In this document: positions 1 to 6,440 of the stretch, one piece after another | Layout of the letters: the number at the start of each line of letters is the position of its first letter | How positions within the stretch are numbered: position 1 is the first letter of the stretch | Assembly: GCA_947039275.1 (NCBI GenBank) | Contig: CAMQYL010000004.1 | Span: forward strand, 1-64,000 | Length of the DNA stretch: 64,000 nt | Direction: 5' to 3' | Origin: Amulumruptor sp947039275 | GTDB lineage: Bacteria > Bacteroidota > Bacteroidia > Bacteroidales > Muribaculaceae | Made by a program: the position numbers and the translations under genes | The notes under the pieces: generated by a model | Seen by the model: only the letters and a program-made list of their open reading frames with translations | The model's database searches: none | What the model was told of the DNA's origin: nothing

Positions 1-117
1 TAGTAACATTTGTATCAGTTTGAGATTATGTTACTACTGTAAGTGTAGCAACATTGGTGGGCTTTTCTTGATTTTTGGACGCTCCGTATAAGGTAGATGT
101 TACTACTGTAGGTGTAG
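1..117. repeat. Short hairpin-forming repeats at the left edge
   Basis: A 21-base unit (ATGTTACTACTGTARGTGTA followed by G) occurs at 28-48 and 97-117 with one mismatch, 69 bases start to start. Bases 1-9 (TAGTAACAT) are the exact reverse complement of the first nine bases of the unit, so an inverted third copy may continue beyond the window. Each unit can fold as CTAC-loop-GTAG. The flanks of the copies do not match each other, so only the 21 bases are conserved. The repeats lie just past the 3' end of the RuvC-like gene. The function is unknown. Confidence 0.55.
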
Positions 118-124
118 ACTATAT

Positions 125-144
125 AATGTAATATTAATTACATT
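125..144. terminator. AT-rich hairpin after the RuvC-like gene
   Basis: AATGTAAT, a 4-base loop and ATTACATT form an 8-bp stem 10 bases past the stop of the RuvC-like gene. It is AT-only apart from one pair and has no strong T-tract, so termination is only a possibility. Confidence 0.3.
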
Positions 145-154
145 AATATTACTG

Positions 155-607
155 TTAACGTCTTTGTCTTTTCGCCCACGTTGCAAGTATGCCGATTGCA
201 TCAGTGATATTGTCCGACTGTATATGTGCGTTCAGTCGTGTATTAATGTAGCTCTTTATCTTTTCTTTAGTGGCGTATGCGTTACCGATAAGAGTGCGTT
301 TCCACTCCGTAGGCTGATAACCTTTTGTGATTAGTTCTAAGCCGTTCAACTGAGCAAAAAGATTGATTACACCATGGTAGTTTGCAAGGCGTTCAAATGT
401 CCTTACATTATTGCTTAGAAATATGCCCTCCGCTACTATGCGTGTGATATGATACTGTGCGGTGATGTCTGTTAAGAATTGCCACAAATCGCGCTCCCCA
501 TTTTTTAACCGCGTTTCTCCATAGTCTGTTATTTTATCCTCTACCGCCACGCACCATCCCATAAGGGTTGCACAGTCTAAGGCTAATGTATTTCCGTACT
601 TTTCCAT
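155..607 (-). CDS. RuvC-like (phage-type) Holliday junction resolvase
   Basis: The 150-residue protein has the RuvC/RNase H-fold layout. An N-terminal strand carries an acidic residue (LALDCATLMGW), a second strand ends in VAEGIF followed by a helix (NNVRTFERLANYHGVI), and a C-terminal helix carries acidic residues (SDNITDAIGILA). These match the catalytic acids of RuvC-type resolvases, which cut four-way DNA junctions. The length and divergence are more like phage or mobile-element resolvases than chromosomal ruvC. It is translationally coupled to the upstream gene: that gene's TAA shares a base with this ATG (TAATG). Base composition is more AT-rich than the core genes to the right, which fits acquired DNA. 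The fold call is fairly sure; the substrate is inferred. Confidence 0.7.
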   Translation of the reverse strand: MEKYGNTLALDCATLMGWCVAVEDKITDYGETRLKNGERDLWQFLTDITAQYHITRIVAEGIFLSNNVRTFERLANYHGVINLFAQLNGLELITKGYQPTEWKRTLIGNAYATKEKIKSYINTRLNAHIQSDNITDAIGILATWAKRQRR

Positions 608-942
608 TACTGGGCGGTTTTGATGAGGTTACTAAAGGCATAGCGGTTCAGATGATAAGTTACGCCAAATATACGCGCTTCCATTTCACGCTTTACGTAG
701 CCTAATCGCTCCAATATTTTCCAGTATCCCATAATGGTTGGATGAGAGATTTTAACGCCTCTCTCTTTGAGTTCTTTGGTTAGCTCCATTACTGGAACGG
801 TGATTGTGTGACCGTAACCGTATTTGGTTAATAGGTCTATCCCAAATTGCACAGCTCTTTTCTCTTGCGCTGTATTCGGTGGATATATCATTATTTTAGA
901 GAATACCGACTTTATAAAGGGTGGGTTATGCTCCCTCATCAT
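607..942 (-). CDS. Small winged-helix-like protein, unknown function
   Basis: This 111-residue protein is not recognised as a named family. The region from about residue 50 to 95 (ELTKELKERGVKISHPTIMG, then a helix with WKILERLGYVKRE and a beta-hairpin-like end) looks like a winged helix-turn-helix, so DNA binding is plausible. It is first in a two-gene unit with the RuvC-like resolvase and overlaps it by one base. Small replication- or initiation-related wHTH proteins beside RuvC-like resolvases are common in phage and mobile-element modules, but no such role can be shown here. Two adjacent Met codons make the start uncertain by one residue. No clear TAnnTTTG promoter was found upstream. Confidence 0.55.
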   Translation of the reverse strand: MMREHNPPFIKSVFSKIMIYPPNTAQEKRAVQFGIDLLTKYGYGHTITVPVMELTKELKERGVKISHPTIMGYWKILERLGYVKREMEARIFGVTYHLNRYAFSNLIKTAQ

Positions 943-1608
943 TGGTATTTGGCTAAGAATAGTGATACCTTTAATATGAAGTTTAATTTGTTTTAGAAAT
1001 AGATATAGCTATTTTTGTGGCTGTCAGTGTGTTTGTGCCACTTTAATATGTTGTGTGTGTTCAAATTGACAGTGAATAACCTAATATACTGACTTTTTGA
1101 TATTGTTCTACTTGAAAATATGACTAAAAATATTAGTAGCTATATTCTTTTCTGTGGATTATTTTGATAGGTATGAAAACGGATTATATTTAATTGATAT
1201 TAAGCTGGTTACATCTTATGTTTAATTGTGTGAAAATAATCTTTTGCTTTATTTTGTTGCAAAATTTGCAGTATTATAATGCCACTTATACCAAATAGCA
1301 AAAAACGAGATTGGAAAAAATAGGGTGGACTATATACACGGACACCGCACCAAAAAAGACCCCCTCCCCGTTATTTTTTTCTACATATCTGGTCTGTAGT
1401 GCTATGAGATTATAGATTACGCTCTCTTGTATCTTCCATTGGTGATTGTCTAACCTGCATGCACCCTCCAATCAAGTTAGCTATAAAATACCTAAATATG
1501 GCTATTTGTTTGTCTTTTTTGTTTGACTGATTGGATGTTGCAAAAACATATAGGGTGAACAAAAAATATTGGATTGTCTAAATCACTGAAAATTATTGCT
1601 CTCTATAG
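943..1608. other. AT-rich gene-free stretch
   Basis: No convincing gene lies here. A 61-codon frame at 1286-1471 on the minus strand has no recognisable motif or start context. Composition is visibly poorer in G+C than the core genes downstream. The stretch separates the accessory pair at 155-942 from the candidate small RNA and the two-component system. Confidence 0.6.
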
Positions 1609-1640
1609 TTGCAAAAGTTTAAGATATTTTGATAACTTTG
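1609..1640 (+). promoter_or_regulatory. Bacteroidales-type promoter for the candidate small RNA
   Basis: TTG at 1609-1611 is followed by 21 bases and then TAACTTTG at 1633-1640, a match to the Bacteroidales -33/-7 pattern (TTTG, 19-21 bases, TAnnTTTG). Predicted transcription would start near 1647. Confidence 0.55.
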
Positions 1641-1646
1641 CCGATG

Positions 1647-1815
1647 AATAAACAAGGTAGTGAGTTACCGATATTCAGTGCTTTTGTTCGCAGAATTTGT
1701 TCGCTTATAAAAGTCAATCCTCTAATAATTAAGAGGTTAGAATGTAAAAAGTGAAGTCCCTCCAGCTCCACTTTAGAAGCGGCAGAACACCTTGGTGTTC
1801 TGCCGCTTCTTTTCT
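1647..1815 (+). ncRNA. Candidate structured small RNA of about 165 nt
   Basis: A promoter (1609-1640) and a strong intrinsic terminator (1775-1815) bracket about 165 bases with no credible reading frame. The interval can form a small hairpin at 1719-1736 (CCTCT/AGAGG), another at 1748-1774 (AAAGTG/CACTTT) and then the 17-bp terminator stem. It also has a direct repeat TTGTTCGC. It could be an independent small RNA, or an attenuated leader of the response regulator that starts at 1977. A second -7-like box (TATTTTTG at 1943-1950) suggests the regulator can be transcribed separately. No known RNA family is recognised by eye. Confidence 0.4.
1775..1815 (+). terminator. Strong intrinsic terminator, 17-bp stem
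   Basis: A perfect 17-bp stem (1775-1791 with 1794-1810, arm starting AGAAGCGGCAG) has a 2-base loop and is followed by TTTCT. No protein gene ends just before it on either strand. Confidence 0.8.
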
Positions 1816-1942
1816 AATAACATCAGGGCCGGAACAATGGGGATTGAAGGCGGTGGTTAGAAACAAAGAAAGGTGGAGACAGATTAGTATTAAATTTCTA
1901 TTAAAATTTGCGTGGAGGGTGGGGGATGCTGATATTTTGCCT

Positions 1943-1950
1943 TATTTTTG
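1943..1950 (+). promoter_or_regulatory. Possible -7 box before the response regulator
   Basis: TATTTTTG matches TAnnTTTG and lies 26 bases before the start codon at 1977. No good -33 element is seen at the right distance. Confidence 0.3.
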
Positions 1951-1976
1951 CTGAATAAAGGATTATCCCCGATTAT

Positions 1977-2669
1977 ATGGACGACACCGTAAAGATACTT
2001 GTAGTTGACGATGAGGAAACCCTCTGCGAGGCGCTCCGCTTTAATCTTGAAGCCGAGGGTTATGTCGTGGACACCGCTTTCAGTGCAGAGGAGGCTTTGA
2101 CGATGGATCTGTCAGGCTACTCGCTCATTCTTCTTGACATCATGATGGGAGATATCAGCGGCACGCAGCTTGCCTCCATACTCAAGAGGAGGGAGGACAC
2201 CGCACGGATACCGATCATATTTTGCACTGCGCGGGATGCTGAGGATGACATGGTCAAGGGTCTCGACCTCGGAGCTGATGACTATATCACCAAGCCTTAC
2301 TCCGTACGCAATGTGCTTGCGCGTGTACGCTCTGTGCTGAGGCGTACCGCGTCCAGTGCAATAACTCCGATCAATGATGCGCCACTGTCCTATAAGACCC
2401 TTGCTGTCTATCCGGAGAAAAAACTCTGTACCGTAGGTGGCGAGGAGGTCAGGATGCCTCGCAAGGAGTTAGAGATACTGCTGATGCTGCTGCGGCATCC
2501 TGGACGGGTGTTTTCGCGTGAGGAGATACTCAAACGCATATGGCCAGATGAGGTCACGGTGCTTGACCGTGTGGTTGATGTCAACATCACACGTCTGCGC
2601 TCGAAGCTCGGCGAATATGCACGCAACATAGTTACCAAACCAGGTTACGGCTATGGCTTCATGGTTTAG
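1977..2669 (+). CDS. rprY: OmpR-family response regulator, RprY-like
   Basis: The protein has an N-terminal receiver domain (about residues 5-120) with acidic pocket D11/D12, phospho-acceptor D54, T84 and K106. A C-terminal winged-helix DNA-binding domain (about 135-230) ends in TKPGYGYGFMV, as in OmpR/PhoB regulators. At 230 residues it is full length. It overlaps the histidine kinase gene by 17 bases, so the two form a coupled pair in which the kinase phosphorylates D54. The layout and size resemble the Bacteroides RprXY pair. The symbol is by similarity of family and arrangement, and target genes cannot be read from the sequence. Confidence 0.85.
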   Translation: MDDTVKILVVDDEETLCEALRFNLEAEGYVVDTAFSAEEALTMDLSGYSLILLDIMMGDISGTQLASILKRREDTARIPIIFCTARDAEDDMVKGLDLGADDYITKPYSVRNVLARVRSVLRRTASSAITPINDAPLSYKTLAVYPEKKLCTVGGEEVRMPRKELEILLMLLRHPGRVFSREEILKRIWPDEVTVLDRVVDVNITRLRSKLGEYARNIVTKPGYGYGFMV

Positions 2670-4092
2670 GCTGACATATCACAGGCGGTTGTTTCTGGGA
2701 CTGGTGGCTTTCCTGTGGCTTATGCTGGGCTGCTTCGCTGTGTTTCAGTACCATCGCGAGAAGCAGTTTAAGTCCGAGGAACTCAATATGTGGCTGCAGA
2801 TGGTCAATGATCGTATCATCCAGGCGATGGATGACGGCGACAGTGTGTTTGCTCCTGCCTCGGTCATACCGCATGAGTTCGCCGACCTGCGTATCAGCGT
2901 GATTGCCGACAACGGACAGGTGATATATGATAATTCACTCGACTCCCTTCCTGGCTCCAACCATCTTTACCGCAAAGAAATAGCGGAAGCGTTGAAATCT
3001 GGTGAAGGCTACGCCCTGCGCCGACACAGCGAAAGCACCGGAGGCACATATTTCTATGCCGCGAAGCGCGCTGACGGCTACATCGTGCGCACTGCCGTGC
3101 CATACACAGTGTCGCTTGACCAGCTGCTTGCTGCCGATTATACATTTCTGCGTGTAATGCTCGTGGTGACGCTCGTCATGTGTATCATCGGTTTTTTCGC
3201 TACGCGCCGTGTGGGCTGTCACGTGGAGAGGCTTGGGCGTTTCGCCCGCAGTGCCGAGCGAGGTGAACGTATATTAGACACCGAGCCGTTTCCCCATGAC
3301 GAGCTCGGCGACATTTCAAACAATATCGTGCGCCTCTATGCGAGGCTGCAGCAGGCTGTCACTGACCGTGACCGCGAACATCGCCACGCTCTACATGAGC
3401 AACAGGAGAAGATGCGTATCAAGCGTCAACTCACCAATAATATGAACCACGAACTCAAAACTCCGGTAGCTTCGATGCAGGTGTGTCTTGAGACACTAAT
3501 GACCCACAAAGGTCTGTCGGAAGAGAAGCGTGATGAGTTCATAGCTCGTTGCTATGCTGCCAACGAGCGATTGCGGCAGCTGCTGGCAGACGTGGCTGTG
3601 ATTACCCGCATGGAGGACGGAAGCGACAACATACAGCGCGAGCCGGTCAATGTGCGAGAACTGGTGGCGGAGATCTGCGACGAGTATGAGGCTGTGGCGC
3701 GTGCGAAGGGTTTTGAAATATCCGACACCATGTCATGCGATGTAATGGTATCGGGCAATGCGGCGTTGCTGGCATCGGTGTTCCGCAATCTGATTGACAA
3801 TGCCTTGGCTTACTCGGGGGGAAGCCGCATAGAGATTTCTGATAACAGCACTGACGATGGCTTCCTGACCATAACCGTAGCCGACAATGGCAGCGGTGTG
3901 CCGGAAGAACATCGGAAGCGTCTGTTCGAGAGGTTCTATCGCATTGACAAGGGGCGTTCGCGTCAGTCGGGAGGTACCGGACTGGGATTGTCGATTGTCA
4001 AGAATGCCGTCCTGTGGCATGGCGGCACCATCCGTGTCGCCAACCGAGAGGGCGGCGGATTGGTTTTCACATTCACGCTCCGTGTAGAATGA
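2653..4092 (+). CDS. rprX: Membrane sensor histidine kinase, RprX-like
   Basis: The 479-residue protein has a first membrane segment at about residues 12-32, a periplasmic sensor region, a second membrane segment at about 164-185 and a HAMP-like linker. A dimerisation/phospho-acceptor helix with H266 (MNHELKTPVASM) follows. The ATP-binding domain shows the N box (NLIDNALAYSGG), G1 (DNGSGVPEEHRKRLFERFYR) and G2 (GTGLGLSIVKN). All catalytic motifs are intact. The start ATG at 2653 lies inside the end of the response-regulator gene, which points to translational coupling. The signal it senses is unknown. The next gene is convergent, with only 23 bases between. Confidence 0.88.
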   Translation: MASWFRLTYHRRLFLGLVAFLWLMLGCFAVFQYHREKQFKSEELNMWLQMVNDRIIQAMDDGDSVFAPASVIPHEFADLRISVIADNGQVIYDNSLDSLPGSNHLYRKEIAEALKSGEGYALRRHSESTGGTYFYAAKRADGYIVRTAVPYTVSLDQLLAADYTFLRVMLVVTLVMCIIGFFATRRVGCHVERLGRFARSAERGERILDTEPFPHDELGDISNNIVRLYARLQQAVTDRDREHRHALHEQQEKMRIKRQLTNNMNHELKTPVASMQVCLETLMTHKGLSEEKRDEFIARCYAANERLRQLLADVAVITRMEDGSDNIQREPVNVRELVAEICDEYEAVARAKGFEISDTMSCDVMVSGNAALLASVFRNLIDNALAYSGGSRIEISDNSTDDGFLTITVADNGSGVPEEHRKRLFERFYRIDKGRSRQSGGTGLGLSIVKNAVLWHGGTIRVANREGGGLVFTFTLRVE

Positions 4093-4115
4093 TCATGCAG
4101 AATGTTGAAGTTTGG

Positions 4116-4685
4116 TCACTCCTTTACATGATGGAGGAAGCAGTCGGGTTGATGGGAGTTGAATACTCCTATTGACTGGAGGAAAGCATGGATGGTGGTG
4201 GAGCCGACGAATTTCATGCCTCTTTTTCGCAGGTCGGCTGAGAGTGCGTCGGAGATAGGGGAGGTAGTCGAGGTATGGTCAATAATCGGGGTATCTGGGT
4301 GGAAGCCGCTGAGATAGCGGTCAAACGAGCCGAACTCTTCCTGAATCGCTCGGAATACCCGGGTATTGGTGACGACTGCTTTAATTTTGGCTCTGTTGCG
4401 GATTATGCCTGGATTTGCCATCAATGCCTCTATCTTGGCATCGTCATATGCGAGGATGCTGTCACGGTCAAAGCCATCGAACGCTTCGCGGAAGGCTTCG
4501 CGCTTGTTGAGTATGCACTCCCATGAGAGCCCTGCCTGGAAGCATTCCAGTATCAGCAGCTCCAGCAGCCGTGCATCGTCATGAAGAGGACGACCCCACT
4601 CCTCGTCGTGGTATCTGATATAGAGCGGGTTTTTAGGATTTGCCCAGAAGCACCGCTTTACCGATGCGTTGCCGTCGTCTTTCAT
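4116..4685 (-). CDS. tag: DNA-3-methyladenine glycosylase I
   Basis: This 189-residue protein matches Tag, which removes 3-methyladenine from alkylated DNA. Family features visible are the N-terminal Cys (KRCFWAN), the YHDEEWG segment, the ECFQAGLSWECIL helix and the C-terminal HQPDC pair (HxxxC). The Cys/His residues are the usual zinc ligands. The start at 4685 is chosen over a longer frame because its ATG overlaps the TGA of the upstream MmcQ/YjbR gene (ATGA), and the longer frame would extend across that gene. It is the last gene of a nitroreductase, mmcQ/yjbR, tag unit. Confidence 0.92.
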   Translation of the reverse strand: MKDDGNASVKRCFWANPKNPLYIRYHDEEWGRPLHDDARLLELLILECFQAGLSWECILNKREAFREAFDGFDRDSILAYDDAKIEALMANPGIIRNRAKIKAVVTNTRVFRAIQEEFGSFDRYLSGFHPDTPIIDHTSTTSPISDALSADLRKRGMKFVGSTTIHAFLQSIGVFNSHQPDCFLHHVKE

Positions 4686-5056
4686 AACTGGTGAAGCATT
4701 TCGGTTATTCCTAATCGTTCCTGTTCCTTTTTCGGGAGCTTTCGTGCCACCTGGCAGTATGAGTGAAGTATGAGGTCTTCTTGCATCCTGTCGGGAACAT
4801 CGCATTGGAATCTGACCGATATCCAGTGACGTTTGTTCATGTGGAAACCGGGGTTTATGCCGCGGTATGTCTCGCATAATTCTGCGCCGTAGTCAGGAGC
4901 GACTTTGATATTATAGAAATCCCACTCGCATGATAGGTCTATCAGGCAGAACATCCGCCCTCCTATTTCCAGAGCCAATGTGTCAGGACTGAAAGGGCAT
5001 CTTTCAGTGGCGAAAGGCAACGACAGCCCGTAATCTCGTACTTCCTCTATGTTCAT
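4682..5056 (-). CDS. MmcQ/YjbR family protein
   Basis: The 124-residue protein resembles the MmcQ/YjbR (CyaY-like fold) family: a start like MNIEEVRDYGLSLPFATE, a central GGRMFCLIDLS strand, and an NPGFHMNKRHWISVRF region followed by a helical C-terminus. Members bind DNA in some studies, but the biochemical role is unsettled. The start at 5056 is preferred because upstream sequence in this frame overlaps the nitroreductase gene. It begins 5 bases after that gene stops and overlaps tag by four bases, so it is in an operon with a DNA-repair enzyme. Confidence 0.8.
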   Translation of the reverse strand: MNIEEVRDYGLSLPFATERCPFSPDTLALEIGGRMFCLIDLSCEWDFYNIKVAPDYGAELCETYRGINPGFHMNKRHWISVRFQCDVPDRMQEDLILHSYCQVARKLPKKEQERLGITEMLHQL

Positions 5057-5061
5057 TGCCG

Positions 5062-5760
5062 TTACTGCTTGGCGTATCCTATGGGATTGTTCATCACAGG
5101 AAGCTGACGAGGGGAGAAACCTAAAAGATCTGATATCCCCTTGACATCCATGGTTGCGCGTGGCACGGTGGCTATGCCCTCGGATGTGCATGCGAGGTTG
5201 AGGTTTTGGCAGGCTATGCCTACATCTACCATAGCCATCGAGCGCGCCTGTTCTCCATCAGGCAGGTCGGTCATGTCTGCTACAAACACGATAGTTACCG
5301 GGGCTTGTGAAGCGAAGTCCTGTGAAAATTCTTTTGTGCCTGCGATAAGAGAGCGGTGGTCGCCAGATTTGGCAAGAGTAAGAGTGTGGGATGACGGCTG
5401 ATATTCCCAGATCCCGTTTTTATCGAAAACGAATGCATGTATTTCCTGCCAGTTGCGAGCAGTGGGGTTGCTGCGGTTTGCTGGAGCGCCGAATTTTGAC
5501 GGCTGCGCATCGGGACGGTTCACTCCGACGCTCATCCATAGGAGCTGACCGAGTGTGGAGTCGTTGATTTCTCGGGTAAGATCAAATTCGCGTACGCTGT
5601 GACGGTTTGCGATGACCTCGTTTATCGGCATGCCGCCGATACTTGATGGGATAGGGAGTTTCTTTTCTTGTGCTGTCATGGTGAGGGATGTTATGATGGT
5701 CAGGGCTGTGAGGCAGTGTCGCATAAATGCCCTGGGTCTGAACTGATTCATTATCATCAT
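5062..5760 (-). CDS. Exported nitroreductase-family protein
   Basis: An N-terminal signal-like segment (MRHCLTALTIITSLTMTAQ) precedes a nitroreductase fold. The HSVREFDLTREINDSTLGQL segment is the usual FMN-phosphate-binding start (R-S-x-R-x-F type), and MAMVDVGIACQNLNLACTSE plus PRATMDVKGISDLLG are the typical middle helix and C-terminal region. Such proteins use FMN to reduce nitro or quinone compounds, or act as SagB-like oxidases. Export to the periplasm is predicted. The start may be 5724 (Met13) rather than 5760, since that gives a cleaner signal peptide. It is first in the operon with mmcQ/yjbR and tag, and divergent from the PrxQ gene. Confidence 0.78.
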   Translation of the reverse strand: MMIMNQFRPRAFMRHCLTALTIITSLTMTAQEKKLPIPSSIGGMPINEVIANRHSVREFDLTREINDSTLGQLLWMSVGVNRPDAQPSKFGAPANRSNPTARNWQEIHAFVFDKNGIWEYQPSSHTLTLAKSGDHRSLIAGTKEFSQDFASQAPVTIVFVADMTDLPDGEQARSMAMVDVGIACQNLNLACTSEGIATVPRATMDVKGISDLLGFSPRQLPVMNNPIGYAKQ

Positions 5761-5845
5761 GCAAATATGGTTAAAGGATGGAAATAATCTATAGCGGTTA
5801 TAATTTTTTATGAAATATTGTTATTACTGTTATGGTGTCAATATC

Positions 5846-5864
5846 TATCTTTGACACAAAGATA
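5846..5864. promoter_or_regulatory. Palindromic divergent -7 boxes or operator
   Basis: TATCTTTG (5846-5853), three bases, then CAAAGATA (5857-5864) make a perfect 8-bp inverted repeat. Each half is a Bacteroidales -7 box for one of the two divergent genes (PrxQ on +, nitroreductase on -). Good -33 partners were not found, so it could instead be a regulator site. Confidence 0.4.
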
Positions 5865-5891
5865 CATTAATTCAATAAAAAACTTATTACT

Positions 5892-6353
5892 ATGGAACTA
5901 AAAGTAGGAGATATGATTCCAGATAGCCTTGGTCTCGGCAGTGACGGGAAGGAGGTACATGCCGCAGATTTTGCAGGCACGCCTCTTGTGATATATTTCT
6001 ATCCCAAGGACAATACTCCAGGATGCACAGCCGAAGCATGTTCGCTTCGTGACGGCGAGTCTGCGCTTGAAGCAAAGGGCTACAAAGTGATAGGCATAAG
6101 CAAGGACTCGATAACGAGCCATGCGAAGTTCGCCGACAAGTATTCGCTGCCTTTTACCTTGCTGAGCGACCCGACCACAGAGGTCAATCAGGCTTTCGGC
6201 GTATGGCAGAAAAAGAAAATGGCTGGGCGCGAGTACATGGGTACCGTGCGCACCACTTTCGTAACTGACGCCTCGCACCGCATCACGCATATCATCAATA
6301 AGGTAGACACCAAGAATGCCGCAGCGCAGATCATGGGTCTGCTTGATTCGTGA
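5892..6353 (+). CDS. bcp: PrxQ/Bcp thiol peroxidase
   Basis: This 153-residue peroxiredoxin of the Bcp/PrxQ group reduces hydrogen peroxide and organic peroxides with thioredoxin. The active site NTPGCTAEACSLRD holds the peroxidatic C45 and the resolving C50, spaced as in PrxQ. The rest follows the family (IGISKDS, KFADKYSLPFTLLSDP, RTTFVTD). It is cytoplasmic, with no signal peptide. A stem-loop terminator follows. It is divergent from the nitroreductase gene across a palindromic promoter region. Confidence 0.93.
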   Translation: MELKVGDMIPDSLGLGSDGKEVHAADFAGTPLVIYFYPKDNTPGCTAEACSLRDGESALEAKGYKVIGISKDSITSHAKFADKYSLPFTLLSDPTTEVNQAFGVWQKKKMAGREYMGTVRTTFVTDASHRITHIINKVDTKNAAAQIMGLLDS

Positions 6354-6370
6354 GTATGCCCTTAAGAAGC

Positions 6371-6403
6371 AAGCGGGATGACCTAAAGAGTCATCCCGCT
6401 TTT
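6371..6403 (+). terminator. Intrinsic terminator after bcp
   Basis: A 12-bp stem (AAGCGGGATGAC at 6371-6382 with its complement at 6390-6401), a 7-base loop and a short T run. It also lies at the end of the convergent starch-binding gene. Confidence 0.8.
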
Positions 6404-6440
6404 ATTATATAAGAGCTTGTGCGTGGTGAGTATGAAGCGG

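Noticed and set aside
1..117. CRISPR array
   Set aside because: Only two full units, 21 bases conserved, no spacers or cas genes visible; kept as a repeat and a finding only.
1286..1471. 61-codon minus-strand frame in AT-rich DNA
   Set aside because: No homology signature by eye, no promoter, composition like the surrounding non-coding sequence.
1751..1954. 67-codon frame on + after the candidate small RNA
   Set aside because: It runs through the 17-bp terminator stem, has no recognisable motif and no start context.
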